64,000 nucleotides of DNA, from contig NC_053143.1 in assembly GCF_016808335.1 (NCBI RefSeq), forward strand, positions 1,149,398-1,213,397. Direction: 5' to 3'. Below, piece after piece: positions 1-11,832 of this stretch; position 1 is the first letter of the stretch, and each line of letters begins with the position of its first letter. Position numbers and translations under genes: made by a program. The notes under the pieces were generated by a model. It was not told the DNA's origin. It saw only the letters and a list, made by a program, of their open reading frames with translations, and did not search any database. The stretch comes from Panicum virgatum. Its lineage: Eukaryota > Streptophyta > Magnoliopsida > Poales > Poaceae.

Positions 1-2
1 GC

Positions 3-1034
3 GGCCACCACACCGCGCCACGCACCCTCGTGGGTAACGCGTTTCGGCAAGGCTTTTACTGGCCCACCGCGGTCGCCGACGCCACTGACGTTGTGCGGAC
101 TTGCGAGGGTTGCCAGTTCTACGCTCGAAAATCACGCCTCCCGGCCCATGCCCTGCAGACGATCCCCATCACATGGCCGTTTGCCGTATGGGGACTGGAC
201 CTCGTCGGTCCGCTGAAGAAGGCGCCCGGGGGCTTCACTCACTTGCTGGTGGCGGTCGACAAATTCTCTAAGTGGATCGAGGCTCGACCCATCGGCAAGA
301 TTAAATCCGAGCAAGCAGCTCTGTTCTTCAACGACATCGTCTTCAGGTTCGGGGTCCCGAACTCGATCATCACCGACAACGGCACCCAGTTCAGAGGCAA
401 GAAGTTCTTGGCGTTCTGCGACAGCTTCCACAAACGTGTGGACTGGTCGGCTGTGGCACACCCACAGACGAACGGGCAAGTGGAGCGTGCCAATGGCATG
501 ATCCTCCAAGGACTAAAGCCGAGGATCTTCAACAAGCTGAACAAATTCGGCCGGAGGTGGCTCACAGAGCTGCCCTCGGTCATCTGGAGCCTGAGGACGA
601 CCCCGAGCAGAGCCACGGGCTTTTCTCCATTCTTCCTGGTCTACGGTGCCGAGGCTATCCTCCCCACTGACTTGGAGTACGGATCGCCGAGGATTAAGGC
701 ATATCAAGAACAACGAAACCAGCGAGCACGCGAAGACTCGCTGGACCAAGTGGACGAGGCTCGAGACATGGCGCTCCTCCACTCTGCGCGCTACCAGCAG
801 TCCTTGCAAAGGTATCAAGCGTAGAGGGACCGGCGCTGAGACCTCAACGAAGGGGACTTGGTGCTAAGGCTTCGACAGGACAACAGGGGCCGCCACAAGC
901 TCTCACCTCCATGGGAAGGACCGTACATAATCGCCGAGGTGCTCAAGCCCGGCACGTACAAGCTGGCCAACGAAAAAGGCGAAGTCCTCACCAACGCTTG
1001 GAATATACAATAGCTACGTCATTTCTATCCCTAG
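3..1034 (+). pseudogene. Ty3 integrase C-terminal part of pol, broken
   Basis: Inserts retroelement cDNA into the genome. The frame is open from base 3 to 821. It shows the end of the HHCC zinc finger (GHH near base 3, FYWP, then C25 and C28 counted from the codon at base 30), a catalytic core with D57 (WGLD), D116 (TDNGTQF) and E152 (GQVERANG), so D116 and E152 are 35 residues apart, and then the LPSVIWSLRTTPSRATGFSPF region typical of this group. In-frame stops lie at 822-824 (TAG), 837-839 (TGA) and 1011-1013 (TAG). The sequence between them still reads as the integrase tail (GDLVLRL, then LSPPWEGPY), so the original frame ran to the TAG at 1032-1034. The TGA could come from a CpG transition. 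Clearly a decayed copy. Confidence 0.85.
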
Positions 1035-1592
1035 AATTTCAAGTTTTTTGTACATTTGCTCATACTTGAATCTTCAATTTCCCGAAATAATAAAGTACGC
1101 TTTACTGGCTTATTTTTGGGAACCGTCTGGGCCCTCGAAGGCTAGGATGCGCGTTAACGCTGAGGTACGCCCGGCTTTACCCTCGGCAAAGCCGAGCCTC
1201 CCTCGGGGGCTACTACGGGGGGAACCCCCGAACGTCCCCAAAAAGTCGCCAATGTTTTTCGAAATATTTCCGTCTCGACCCTAAGTTTCTCGTATCCTTG
1301 GAAAAAACGCACGCGAGGCATAAGCAACTACGGTACGGGGCCGGCCGAGTCGTGGGGCCACCTACGCCTCCGGGATACGGCACCCCCTCACCACCCTACG
1401 CCTACGTTGCTTATGAACGCGAACCCCCTCGCAGACGTCGTCCAAGTCGCATACAAGAACACGGGAATAAAGTAAAGGAACACAGGCTAGAGCACACAAG
1501 GCCTCGACGGGCCACGCACTCAAATTACGAAACAAAATCTTCTATATTCATAGAATGCGATTACAAAGCGCGACTATGACATAAACACTAAT
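1035..1592. other. Spacer between pol and antisense gene
   Basis: Noncoding internal part of the Retand-type element. Short open frames here (for example 1298-1579 plus) show no recognisable domain and no start context of note. An AT-rich stretch at 1025-1120 follows the pol end, then sequence rich in CCTCGG-like motifs. Confidence 0.5.
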
Positions 1593-4500
1593 CTATTTAC
1601 ATGGGCTTCGAGGCCCAGTTTTCCTACAGGCTATCATCCCCCCTTGCGGGCCCTCAGGGGCGTCGAATTCGGCGATGGGAGGGATGTCTGCTTCGAGCTT
1701 CTCGGCGAGAACGGTGGCGAACTCCTCCGCGGCTGCATCAGCTTCGTCCATGACGACCGACGCGGCGTCCGCATCCGCATCATCGGGAACGACGTACCCC
1801 AACGACACCCTCTGGAGATCCATGAGGTAGTGTGTCGAGGCCACGGCGAGAGCCCGCAGGACACCGAGACGGAAGGTGCCCTTGGCGTGTTCGGCAACCC
1901 GGCCGCCTAGCGCGCGCAGGCGGCTGATCACCGAACTGCCCGAGACAGCACCCTCCCCCTCGAGCTCTTGACACACGCTCACGGCGGTCTGCTCCAGCTC
2001 AGCAAACTCCATCTGTGCCGCCGTGAGCGCGGTGTGGACCGCTTCCTTCGCCGCGGTCTCGTCCGCCACCCTTTGCCTCAGCTCTGAGCAAAGAAAACCA
2101 ATGTCAGTTACGAAAGAAAACAAATCGACGAAAAATCAAAGGTACTCACCCGCCATGTTCTTCTACGCTTCCTCCCTCTGCGTACGGGCGGCCTCTTCGA
2201 GCGAGGACAAGGAGGCTTCCTTTTCTCTAAGGGCGGCCCCCATGTTCTGGAGGGCCACCTCCTTCCCCTCGAGGGCCTCGCCCTTTTCCCGGAGGGTCCC
2301 GGTGAGCGCGACCACGGCCACCTCTTTATGAAGGAGCTCGGCCTTCTGTTGCTCGAGCGTGGTGCTGAGGCGCTGCAGCTCAGCGCTCTGCACCTCCGCC
2401 TCGCGAGCTCTCTCCTCGAGCGCCGTCCGAAGGCGCTGCAGCTCGGCAGTTTGCGCCTCGGCCTCCCGGGCCTTCTGCTCCGCTGCCGCCCTCTGGACGT
2501 CTCGCTCGCCAGCAACTCGCGCCAGCTCCTCCTCCAGCGCCTGCTGACGCGCTCCCAGATCGGCCATCTTTGTGTTGGCGTCGATGTTTTTGAGCACCAG
2601 CTCGGCGTTGTGTTGCCCGAGCTGGCTCATCTGGGAGTACAGCCGGTTCATCTCGACGCTCTTTTGGCGCGAGATTTCCCTCAGCTGCTGCAAAGGGGGA
2701 GGGCGTGGGTGAAGACGCATAAAAGCTAAAACCGAATCCGAGCAATTTCCGGGGGGAAATATTTACCTGGCTGACCTGGTAATCCGCGTTCTGATGGAGC
2801 TGATAAGCACGGTCGAGGGCCTGCAAGATCTCGCGCTCGACGCCTATCTGCTTGTTCCAGGCCTCCTCCTCCTCCTGCTCCTTGCGGAGGAACTCCGAGG
2901 GGGCCCCGGACGGGACGATCACCCCGAGGTGGCTCCCCTCAGACGCCCCCACTTCGAGCACACCCGCGCTGGCCGACGCGAACTCGGCGATGTGTGCGGC
3001 AGCGCTCGCCGCAGCAGCGGGGTCGATGTCCTTCAAATCCCCGTACTCCTCGCTGCTGTCTGGTAGCTCCACCACCGCTGTCACACCCCCTCGCGCCATT
3101 GGCTGAGGCACTACCGCAACGGTACCCTCGTCCAGGGCCTCCGCGGGCCCCGGCGCAGGGGCTCCTTCCACCACCGGCGCTTCTTGCGCCGTATCATCCT
3201 CCACGACGCCCCCGCCCTCAGCCCTCGAGGGCTCGAAGACGAGGGTCTCCTCCACACGGTCGGCAGGACGCTCCTGCGCGCCCCCACCAGTCTCTCCTTC
3301 CGTGTCCGGTCGGGCGGCGCTGGCCGCGTCGCCCTAACCGGCCTCAACTTCGATGGCCGCCTGGGCAGCGCCACCGACACGGCCCCGGCCGGCCTCTACG
3401 CCGGCATCGGCCGCCTGAGCAGCTGCCTCAGCACCATGCTGGCCGGCGTCGCTCTGACCAGCGTCACCCTCCTCCTCCCGGGCTTGCTGCGCCGCCTGGG
3501 CCCCTCGGGCCATGGCCTCCCGTAGCCTAGCAGCCGCCGCCTCGAGATCCACTGCGGGCTGGGGCTGCGGTGCCGTGTGCGGAGTGCTGCGAGCCCCGGT
3601 CTTGAGAGCCTTGGCCGGGGCAAGCCGCACTGCTTCCTAGGGAACGGTCCCGGGGCTGGAAATCAAGAGACGCGGGTTGAGCAGGATCGAGAAATCCACC
3701 AAATACGTAACAAAAACGAAATCCAAAATACTTACCCAGATCGAGCACTCATGCTCTGCTTCCTCGTGGCGCTCCTTCAAGCCCGGGGCATCGAGCTGTC
3801 CCTCGAAGACTGCCCCGAAGGCGCCCCCCTCGTGTCGGCCCGGTGGCTCGAGGCTGCCAGCACGGACGACTCCTCTCCCGCCGCAGCCTCGACGCCACGG
3901 ATCAACACCTGGGGCGCGAGCGTCTCATCGGCGGCCGCCGACGGGGATGACTCCCGCGCCGCAGCCTCGAGGGAGGGATTCGCCGATGGCCCCGCTACGG
4001 CCCTCGGCTCCTCTGGCACCACGGTCGCTCCCTCTTCTTCGTCCCACAGGTAGAACGGTGGGGGGCTCGCGCCCTCCCCGTCCCTCCTTGGAGCGTGGTC
4101 CTCGGCATCAGAGGCCTCCTCCTCATCCTCTTCTGAGGACTCGGGTGTGGCGGGCCGCGCCTTCCCCTCCGAGCGAGCGAGCTTGCACGCCTTGTCGTGC
4201 CTCGCCTTCCTCTTCCTTTTCCTCTCGGCCTTTGTCTCCGCCGCGTCCTTCCACCTCTCGGCCTTTGTCTCCGCGTGGAGGCAATTAATCAGGCGCTGTT
4301 CTGGGACCGGGGGCCTCGAGGTGCCGCACCTCAACCCCTGTAAAACACACCGGAGATAGGGTCAGGAAAGGGGAATTACACGATGCACGACGAGTTCGAA
4401 GCCAAAACTTACCAGGGAAATATACCCCGGCTCAGGGCGCATCTTGATCCTCCAAAGGTCCGCGGGATCTTGGGAAAACTCTGCCACCGCGTACTTCGGC

Positions 4501-5534
4501 CTCCGGGCGGCGTTGGTGTGGGAGAGAAGCTTGCTCGACGTCCTCGAGCCTTCGACTTTGCACCCGGGGGCGAGCTCGAAAATCGGCAGGGCCCTTTCCA
4601 CGAGAGGGATAACCCTCTGCCGGTGGAAGTTCGCGATGACGGCCGCTGCCGTCAGCCCCTTCTTCGCCAGACGCACCAGCGCGTCGGTGAGGCCCTCGAG
4701 CTTGGCCTGTTGCGCTGGGGGCGACACCCCCTAGTCCCACTTCGGCGGTCGCTCCCGGAGAACTTTGTTGGTGAACTCCGGAAGCGCGCCCTTGTGGTTC
4801 TGAAGGTAGAACCAACCTCGGCTACACCCAGCGTTGTTCGTCGTCATCTTGCTCGTGATGTAGAAGTTCCTCCGGGTCGGGCGGACGTGGAGCGTCAGGC
4901 CACCGGCGCGCGCGTACCGCCTCGGCTGGTTCCGCGCGTTCTCGACGAAGAGTTCGCCGCGGAACAGATGAACCCAGAGGTCCCAGTGGGCCTCGATGCC
5001 GAGGTACCCCTCGCAGACGGCGACGAAGACCGCCACCTGCGAGATGGAGTTGGGGCTGAAGTTGTGCAGCTCTACCTTGTAGTAGTCGCATAAGGCCCGC
5101 ATGAACCTGCTGACGGGAACACCGAAGCCCCGCTCGTGGAGGCGCACGAAGCTCACGACATAGCCTTGCGGGGGCCTTGGCTCGGTCTCGTCCGGGTGCG
5201 GGGAAATCCACGCCGGCGCCCCCAAGTCTGGGTTCCGTGGCAGCAGCCGGTCGGCGACCAGCTGCTCCAGGACCGCCACGGTGGCGGAGGACTTCCCCAC
5301 GGCAAGGGCTCCTGAATGTCCGACATGTCTTCGACTCGAAGGGGAATGTGGGAACGAAAGCTCTGGATGGCTAAGGTGCTTCTTTCTCCCTTCTCTCTCT
5401 CTCTCTCTCTTTTTCTCTTTCTCCCTTCTTCCTTCCGCTCTTGGCTGCGGGCTCAGGATGCAGGGATGCGGAGAAGGCGAAGCAGAGTAAAAGCAAATGG
5501 CCAGGTGAACCCGAAACCTCCCCTTTCTCTTCAT
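1593..5534 (-). pseudogene. Antisense Transposase_28-like gene of the Retand element
   Basis: A multi-exon gene opposite to pol. Likely exons, read on the minus strand: about 5534 to 4413, 4337 to about 3738, about 3654 to 2767, about 2687 to 2150, and 2083 to 1593. Splice sites that can be seen include donors GTAAGT at 4412, GTAAAT at 2766 and GTGAGT at 2149, and acceptors after TTTTACAG (4338), TTTGCAG (2688) and GCTCAG (2084). The first exon has a globular domain around YVVSFVRLHERGFGVPVSRF and EAHWDLWVHLF, which I recognise as the Transposase_28 (putative gypsy-type transposon) family. Later exons are acidic, Ala-rich and strongly coiled-coil (ELQRL and EKE heptads at 2170-2680). TAG stops at 4731-4733 and 2163-2165 interrupt the frame, so the copy is broken. 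Function of the family is unknown; a nucleoprotein or envelope-like role has no proof here. Confidence 0.65.
5391..5411. repeat. CT microsatellite
   Basis: A run of TC repeats continuing into a T-rich tract. On the minus strand it lies in the first exon of the antisense gene, where it codes an Arg/Glu/Lys run near the N-terminus, or in its leader if translation starts further downstream. Confidence 0.8.
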
Positions 5535-7983
5535 ATTTATTCACCATTACGGGCGCATCCGTAGCCATGGCCCAAATCTACCGCATTGAAGGCGGTAGAT
5601 TTTGCTATTGCTGACGGGTGGGTCCCACGACCGCGGAGTCTCCCACGTGCGCACGCGACAATAAATGCGGCACGGTAACCGGCGGGTGCGGCGCGACTGT
5701 TGCGCTGTCCCATCTGTCAGCCGCCGCCCACACCGCTTCGCTTGCCCGAGGCGGACACCTGAAAAGGCGCGCCCACGCCGTGCCGCCCAAATCGGGCCAC
5801 GTCGCCCGCTACCGGCGGAAGACCCGCGCGCGCGTGGCTCGCGGCTCTGCTACGTTTTCAGACCACGATGAAATATTCCTTCATAGGGGTCTCTCTACCC
5901 TCGAAGGAATCGCATTTCGAGGCCTTACTGATTAGGGGGTCGAAGCCTGGCCCTTCAGGGGGTTCGACAGGCGCCCCAGATCACCAGAGTCAGGGACTGC
6001 GGGGATGTGCCATACAAGTTACCCTCGAGCGCGGAGTTCGAGACATCCTACGCAGTGTTCACGGCCAGTCGAGGGTGCCTAGAAGGGGGATCCCATCGAG
6101 GGAGAGCATCGAGCCCTCGGACCCTATCGAATGGGTTCAAGCCCCGCCTAGCGAACCCTCGCGAGCGCTTTATGAGACGTGTCTATGGACCACGAGCCGA
6201 CCCCTATCGAACGGGGCACGGACGTCCGCTTGAACAACCCGCTAATAGCTCACTGAAGCAGCCATAGCTCGCGGCCCGGGCATGGGTAGCATGGTGCGCT
6301 TCACCCCTCCTCCCTGCGGAAGGGCGACGAGGGTCGTAGTCGAAGTCGAGGGTTTCCCCTGAACACCTTCACACGGGCCTAGGCTCGGGGGCTCCTCGCA
6401 CACCACGGTTCAAAACCACACCCTCGAATAAATCGACAACCGTCCCTTATGAAGCTCCACGCGTAAACCGAACCCGCCGCTATTAGCGTACGTTCCCCTA
6501 ACGGCTAGAGCTGAACGCCGGATCGCTGTACCAGCACCAAGAGTGCCGAGGCCGGCTGAAAAAGTGCCGATGCCGGCTGAAAAAGACGCTGGACGGCCAT
6601 CCCAGTAAAGCTACGCAGCGGGACAACGTTTATAGCCCTTGGACGAGCACAAACTCTCCTCCAAGGCCTCGGGGGCTACACCCGCGGGTGCGCTGACGCG
6701 CCCCCGCGAAGGTAACTTCACACATATTCGAGGGTCGTAACTCTATGTACACCCCTATACCCTCGGTAATCCTCCCCGCAGAGGAGAAATGGGACTTTAT
6801 TGCTCAAATGCAAATAAAGATTACAAAGGGTCACCGGCGCGAAGCCATCGAAAGATACAAACACGTTGCCACCTACGTGGCAATTTTCCCTGTCTTGGGG
6901 AGGAGCGAGCGAAGAAAGGCACCGAGCCCCTAGCTGACGCAGCAGCGAGGCTGCTAGGGATGCGAGAAGCGGCCCCCAGACCTCACGGGCCCAGCGGGAC
7001 ACTCTCCTCGCAAGCCTTCTTCTAGCGTCTCCTCCACCGAAGACCACGCGGGGGGTCGAGCTGGCGGACAGCGCCCTCCGCACCGTCTCCCCGAGAGCAA
7101 CCTTGTCGCCGGGGGGGATGATGCGAAAAACAGCCGCCGAACCTGGCGCCAGCACCCCGGTCAAGCATCTCCATCCCCCTTCAGGCTAGGGGACATCGCG
7201 GAAGCATGACCCCACGGGCCCAATGCTCTTCTGCTGATCTCACTGAACCTGAGGGATGGAGCGCACGCCCACTCCGGTCTTCCCCAACCGCTCGCAAGCA
7301 TTCTTCTAGCGCCAAAAGCCTAAAAAAGCCAGGCCACCCCATCTGGGGGCCGGTCACAAAAGGGCAGAGAAAACATTACAAAATTAGGGTGATACTAGAA
7401 GAAAGAGTCGGGAGGCTGGAGAAGAAGGGAAACTCCAGGACCCCTATTTATAGCTGCGCCGGGCACAAAGCTTCAAGCTTATCAAAGAGCGGAGGCTTGT
7501 ATCGCCCGTAACGAAGCGGCGCTCCACGAGCAAAGGATGTCCTCGGTCCCCGCGCTGAGATACGACCGAACGAAATAAAGCGGAGCTGAGCCCCTGGATG
7601 CTAAGCGGTGCAGCATTGGCTCTGGCCGGATGCCCTCGAACGGCGCGCCGTAAAGCAATCGGGAACGCCGGGGCCAAGGCCCTACGTACGGGACAGCGCG
7701 ATGGGAGCACCAGCTGCCAAGCAGCGGGCGCTACCATCTCCCTGGCCCCCCCCAGCGCGCGGACACGTCTTGTCCTTCAAACAAACAAACAAACAAAGAG
7801 GCGCGCGCCTCGAAGTACTCCCCCCTCGGGCGTACTACCCCGACCGGCGTGTTGTCACATCTGCTGAGCTGGCGCTTAGGCGCGTCTGGCGGGTGCGCGA
7901 CATTGAATGATCACGTCAAAAGGGAAATCACCGAATCACCCTTTGGCCGAATCCATTGACTCGACCAAAGCCTCGGGGGCTAC
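5535..7983. other. Noncoding 3' region of the Retand element
   Basis: Sequence between the antisense gene and the 3' LTR. It is rich in CCTCGAG and CCTCGGGGGC motifs and has only unrecognised short open frames (for example 6718-7164 minus, 7206-7511 plus). A short AAAC repeat lies at about 7779-7798. It ends in the G-rich tract CCTCGGGGGCTAC just before the LTR, which is the likely polypurine-tract region used to prime plus-strand DNA synthesis. Confidence 0.6.
6542..6583. repeat. 21-bp tandem repeat, two copies
   Basis: Two head-to-tail 21-base units with one mismatch, beginning AGTGCCGA and ending CCGGCTGAAAA. Confidence 0.9.
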
Positions 7984-8158
7984 TGTCGGGTGCCACAATT
8001 AGGGACACCCTAATCGGGGTCCTAAGACCGCTTTTAAAAACACAAACACCTGTTAAGTCAACTAGGCCCACGGCCTCCTTCCAATCCGAAAAAAGGAAAA
8101 GACTCAATAAAGCCCAGCACGCGGCCCATTCACATCCCCCTCGAACCCGCGGAACAAT

Positions 8159-8369
8159 CTCCGCCTCGCTCGAGGGTCCCTCCCGGGCCCGCTGGACAAT
8201 CTCCGCCTCGCTCGAGGGTAGCGAATCTACCCTCGAGCGGGTGATTCATTCTCCGCCTCGCTCGAGGACCCCCCCTCCCCGGACCCTCGACCGCGCAACA
8301 CACTTCCGCCTCGCTCGAGGGTAGCGGATCTACCATCGAGCGGGTAACTCATCTCCGCCTCGCTCGAGG
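8159..8369. repeat. CTCCGCCTCGCTCGAGG repeat cluster in LTR U3
   Basis: Five copies of a 17-base motif begin near 8159, 8201, 8251, 8304 and 8353. The copies near 8201 and 8304 are followed by the inverted form CTCGAGCGGG, giving short hairpins. They lie 550-760 bp upstream of the LTR TATA box, so they are candidate enhancer repeats; that role is inferred. Confidence 0.85.
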
Positions 8370-8916
8370 CCATCTCTCGGCACAAGGGACAAACGGCCCC
8401 GCCGCCCAACCGCCCGCCGTACGAAGGCATTAAAGGCCAGCCACTCCGCCACGGCTCAAAGGACGGGCGGCGTCAGAACGCCACTCCCACAGTAGATGTG
8501 ACCGGGGTCCTATCCGCTGACCCTGGTCATCACTCCGCCATCCCGGACACTGTAGCAGTGCCTTGGGACCTGCGATGCGGGACGAGACAGGCTGGTACAA
8601 CTCCCGCCGACCTTCCGGACCCGCCCCCCACTGAGGAAGGGGACCGGCGACGTCACGTGTCCCCCGGACCTTCTAGTGTGCACACCCGCACTCCGACAGG
8701 GGGTCCGGGGCCGACTCGCGCCATTACTACCGCCAAGGCACTGCAGGACGACCGGCGCCGTCCCCGCGGGACCAAGGACGAAATCCAGGACAACAGCAAC
8801 ACGCACTGTCTTCCCACAGTGTACTTCCTACAGTGTTCGACCACTGTACCCGCGATTCGGGGGAAAACGACGAATTCCGCGCCCTACACTTGTGTACGCC
8901 GCCCCCTCCTTGTGAC

Positions 8917-8924
8917 TATAAAAG
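8917..8924 (+). promoter_or_regulatory. TATA box of the Retand LTR
   Basis: TATAAAAG in a GC-rich setting within the LTR. Transcription would start near 8950, giving a U3 of about 960 bp. Confidence 0.7.
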
Positions 8925-9308
8925 TGGGAGGCGGACCCCCTTTAAGGGCCTCTGGGCTCATCTAGACGCGAGGCTCTAACTGGACTCTAGCCTGCTGGTC
9001 TCTCTGGTTTCTATCTCCCAAGAGAACTCTCAGCACTACTGATCACTCATCTCAACCGACTCCACTCCTAGCAGAGACTTGGGAGCTCCCCTCCCTCTCT
9101 CGCCTCGCTTGTATCCCCTACTACAAGCACCCCGGGTGCAAGATAATACAGTGCCCTCGCACACCCCCTTTGCTGGACGTACGGCCCCGCGGCCGGAACC
9201 AGGATAAAACCGTGCGTTACTGTGATTGCCTCTTGCATCATCATCTGGGACGAGGAACACGCAGCATTTACTAGTTGGGATCCAGGCCCCCGGGTCGGGA
9301 CACCGACA

Positions 9309-10951
9309 GATTTACAACTAAGCAAAATACATTTCTGAAAAGTACACATGCATATAAAGGATTTACTTAACAACATAAAAGAAAACTAGAGCTGGAACTA
9401 AACAATGCAAAAACTTAACTTACAGCCATGATTTAGTAACAAAAAGTTACCAGCAAGACAAGCTAGTGATAAAACATGCAACATAATTTTTCCCACATTT
9501 ATTGATGACCCAAAGCATTTATTTTAGCCCTAGGATGGAAATCCAACAATAATAAATCTACAAACATGCACCTAGGCTATGCACCTGAAAATTTTCCAGA
9601 GAACTACACATGCAAAGAGTAGGCTACCACAAAATTTTCAATATTTTTAGACAAACAGAACAACAGATACAAAATAAACTAGATTAAACACAACCCAAAA
9701 TTTTAGCAGGGGCAAAAATTACATTTCACAAGCATGGGTATTTTTCCTCTGTAGATCTTGATTTAAGAAACCTAACAAAATTTAGTTTGTATTTTTCCAA
9801 TTTTTCTATGATTTTTAATTGAATTTAGAAGTTCACTGCTTTTAAAACTAAAAAGGAAAAGGAACTTTGCAAACAGGCCCCTGGAAACTTAAAAGATATT
9901 ACAAAATGGCCCTTGGCCGGGGTTGGAGACAGGGGAGGCGGCGGCGGCCCGTTTTCCGGCGCCGGTGATCGCCGGCGGCGAGGGAGACGTTGGGGGAAAG
10001 CTAGAGGGGGTCCAGGCGAACCTGTAGAGGGACTTGGCCGGCGTTGGGGTGGCTCGTGGTGGCGGCGCCATGCGAGCAGGCGGCCGGTGGCGGCGCTAGG
10101 TCGCGGCGGCGACGCTCCGGCGAGTAAGGGAGGGCGCGGCTTGGTCAATGAGCTTCCTTGGGAGGTAGGGAACGCGGCTGGGTGGTCGTTTGGGGAGGAA
10201 GGAGGCCGGAGGTAGGGGCTGCATGGTGAGCTCCGCTCGACAGCGACTATGGCGGGTGGCGGCGGTAGCTGGTGGCGGCGGCGAGCTCGGCTCGTGGCCG
10301 CGGCGGCCATGGTTCGGCGCTGGAAGGCGGGGCGAGCGGGGCGGAGCGGCACGCGGCGAGTTCGGCTCGCGGCCACGACGGCCATGGCGGCAACGGCGTG
10401 GCTCAGGCGCGCACGGCGCGTGACGTGCATCGGCGACGCGAGGGGCGACGGCGCAGGGCACACGGGCTCGTGGCCGCGCGCGTGGGCTTGGCGCCGCGGC
10501 AGCAGCGCAGGCAGCAGTAGCAGCGCAAGCGAGCGGCGCTCGCGCGTGAGAGAGAGGCGAGGGAGAGAGAGAGAGAGGAGCAGCGGTGCCGTGGACGACT
10601 TGAGGACGGAAACGATCCGGGAGCTTTGAGAGGAAACGAGGAGATGACAAGCGGGCCCAGTGGTCAGGGGATCATAGTGAACACATTTGAATGATTTTGA
10701 CCCAAATTTGACGATCCAAAACTCAAAAATTTATACTGAAACTTGAAATTTGGCCAAAATAGAAGTTGTAGAGGAAAGAAAATCTACAACTTTTGTTTCG
10801 GGCAAAACTTGATTTGAAGCTTAGATTAGGGGGGAAAACACGACTGAACCTAGCTAAAGTGGAGTACACCATTCCAACTCAGTTAATGCTAATGACCCGT
10901 TTAGGCTTGAGATTAGCGGTTTAAACCTAAAATTAACACCGGGGTGTTACA
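9309..10951. repeat. Older Tekay-like LTR remnant hosting the Retand element
   Basis: The stretch ends in GGGGTGTTACA at 10951, the same terminal motif as the Tekay LTRs at 51201 and 60281. It has the same general design: an AT-rich part, then a GC-rich promoter-like part (about 9900-10630), then an AT-rich end. Its other end must lie to the left of the Retand insertion, outside the window. GC-rich open frames here (for example 9825-10463 minus) are low-complexity Arg/Pro/Ala frames without a domain, so I do not call them genes. Confidence 0.6.
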
Positions 10952-11832
10952 CTAGAGTCTCTAATTAATTAGCCAAGACCAGAGCCATATAGTATTGTGG
11001 TTGTACTGTTTTCTTGGGTGGTTCTCTATGTTCCAATTAAACATATAATCTTATAAATAAAGCATAGACAGAAGTATGGTTAGGGTCACTTGCCTTTCAC
11101 CAATGAAAAGCTACTCTTACTGCTCTTCAGCTTTTGCTCACTCGGAGAACTTGATCTTCAATCTTCAAACGACGATCCTTCTACTCGGGGCAATCAACGA
11201 GCAAACATACAAAGCAACAAACAAAAGATACAACTAAGAACAATACACCAAAATAAATAAAGGCTTTAAAAGAATATACTAAAGGATAGGGCTCGATGCT
11301 ATGGTTACGAGAGCGCAAGAAATGCGGAAAACGGAGCTAAAACGGCGATTCTATGGGATAAACGGTGCTTCAGGGATCTAGTCGCAATTAACTATAAATG
11401 TGAAAGGCTAGCAAAAAGGATTTGTGTGGCACAATAAAGTGTGCTCACAAAGGATAACAGGATGATAGAGCTATTGCACACATTGCAAGAATCACGTGGG
11501 CGCAAGAATCGATGAAAACGGAGCTAAAATGGAGAAGTTATGGCTAAAACAGAGGTCTAGAGGCTTATTTGCGAAGAAATAGAGCTTCCAGGGGCTAGAT
11601 CTGAAGAAACCGGGGACTAAAACATAATTAAACCCTAAACTCGGGGGCTAGCATGCAAAACTCCAGCTCAAGGACGACGGGTTCTATTTTACAAAAAGGC
11701 AGGGGCTAAACTAAAAAGAAAAGGGCTTATATGCAATTATTTTTGAACTAAAGTGGACCGCGGGTTGATTACTAGAAAACCTAAGGTCTCTTTTAATCAC
11801 ATCCTGAAATCCAAAAATTTCAGGGTGTGACA
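10952..11832. repeat. LTR fragment related to the Tekay LTRs
   Basis: From 10955 the sequence closely follows the Tekay LTR at about 49306 (shared run CCAAGACCAGAGCCATATAG and the following GTTGTACTGTTTTCTTGGG), then diverges but keeps recognisable blocks such as GAAAACGGAGCTAAAA. It ends in GGGTGTGACA at 11832, an LTR-type terminus. The preceding LTR (ending 10951) appears to be inserted into it. Confidence 0.65.

Larger units (their letters stand above)
1..9308 (+). mobile_element. Tat/Retand-type Ty3 retrotransposon, 3' part
   Basis: The window opens inside the integrase of a Ty3 (Gypsy) element and runs through a spacer, an antisense multi-exon gene and a long noncoding stretch into the 3' LTR ending at 9308. 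An extra antisense gene between pol and the 3' LTR is a known feature of the plant Tat/Retand group; here it carries the Transposase_28-like domain long annotated in grasses as putative gypsy-type transposon. The 5' LTR, gag, protease and reverse transcriptase lie outside the window. Stops in integrase and in the antisense gene show that this copy cannot make its own proteins. Only the right target-site copy (probably GATTT, 9309-9313) is visible. Lineage is by recognition; confidence is good for Ty3 and fair for Tat/Retand. Confidence 0.8.
7984..9308 (+). repeat. 3' LTR of the Retand-type element
   Basis: A 1325-bp LTR starting TGTCGGGTGCC and ending GGGACACCGACA, so the ends form the inverted pair TGTCGG / CCGACA. 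It contains a TATA box at 8917-8924, a cluster of 17-bp repeats at 8159-8369, and is followed by the likely target duplication GATTT. The 5' LTR is outside the window, so an age from LTR divergence cannot be given here. Confidence 0.88.

Noticed and set aside
9825..10650. Long GC-rich open frames on both strands
   Set aside because: Arg/Pro/Ala-rich frames open in several phases at once, no domain, inside an LTR; composition effect.
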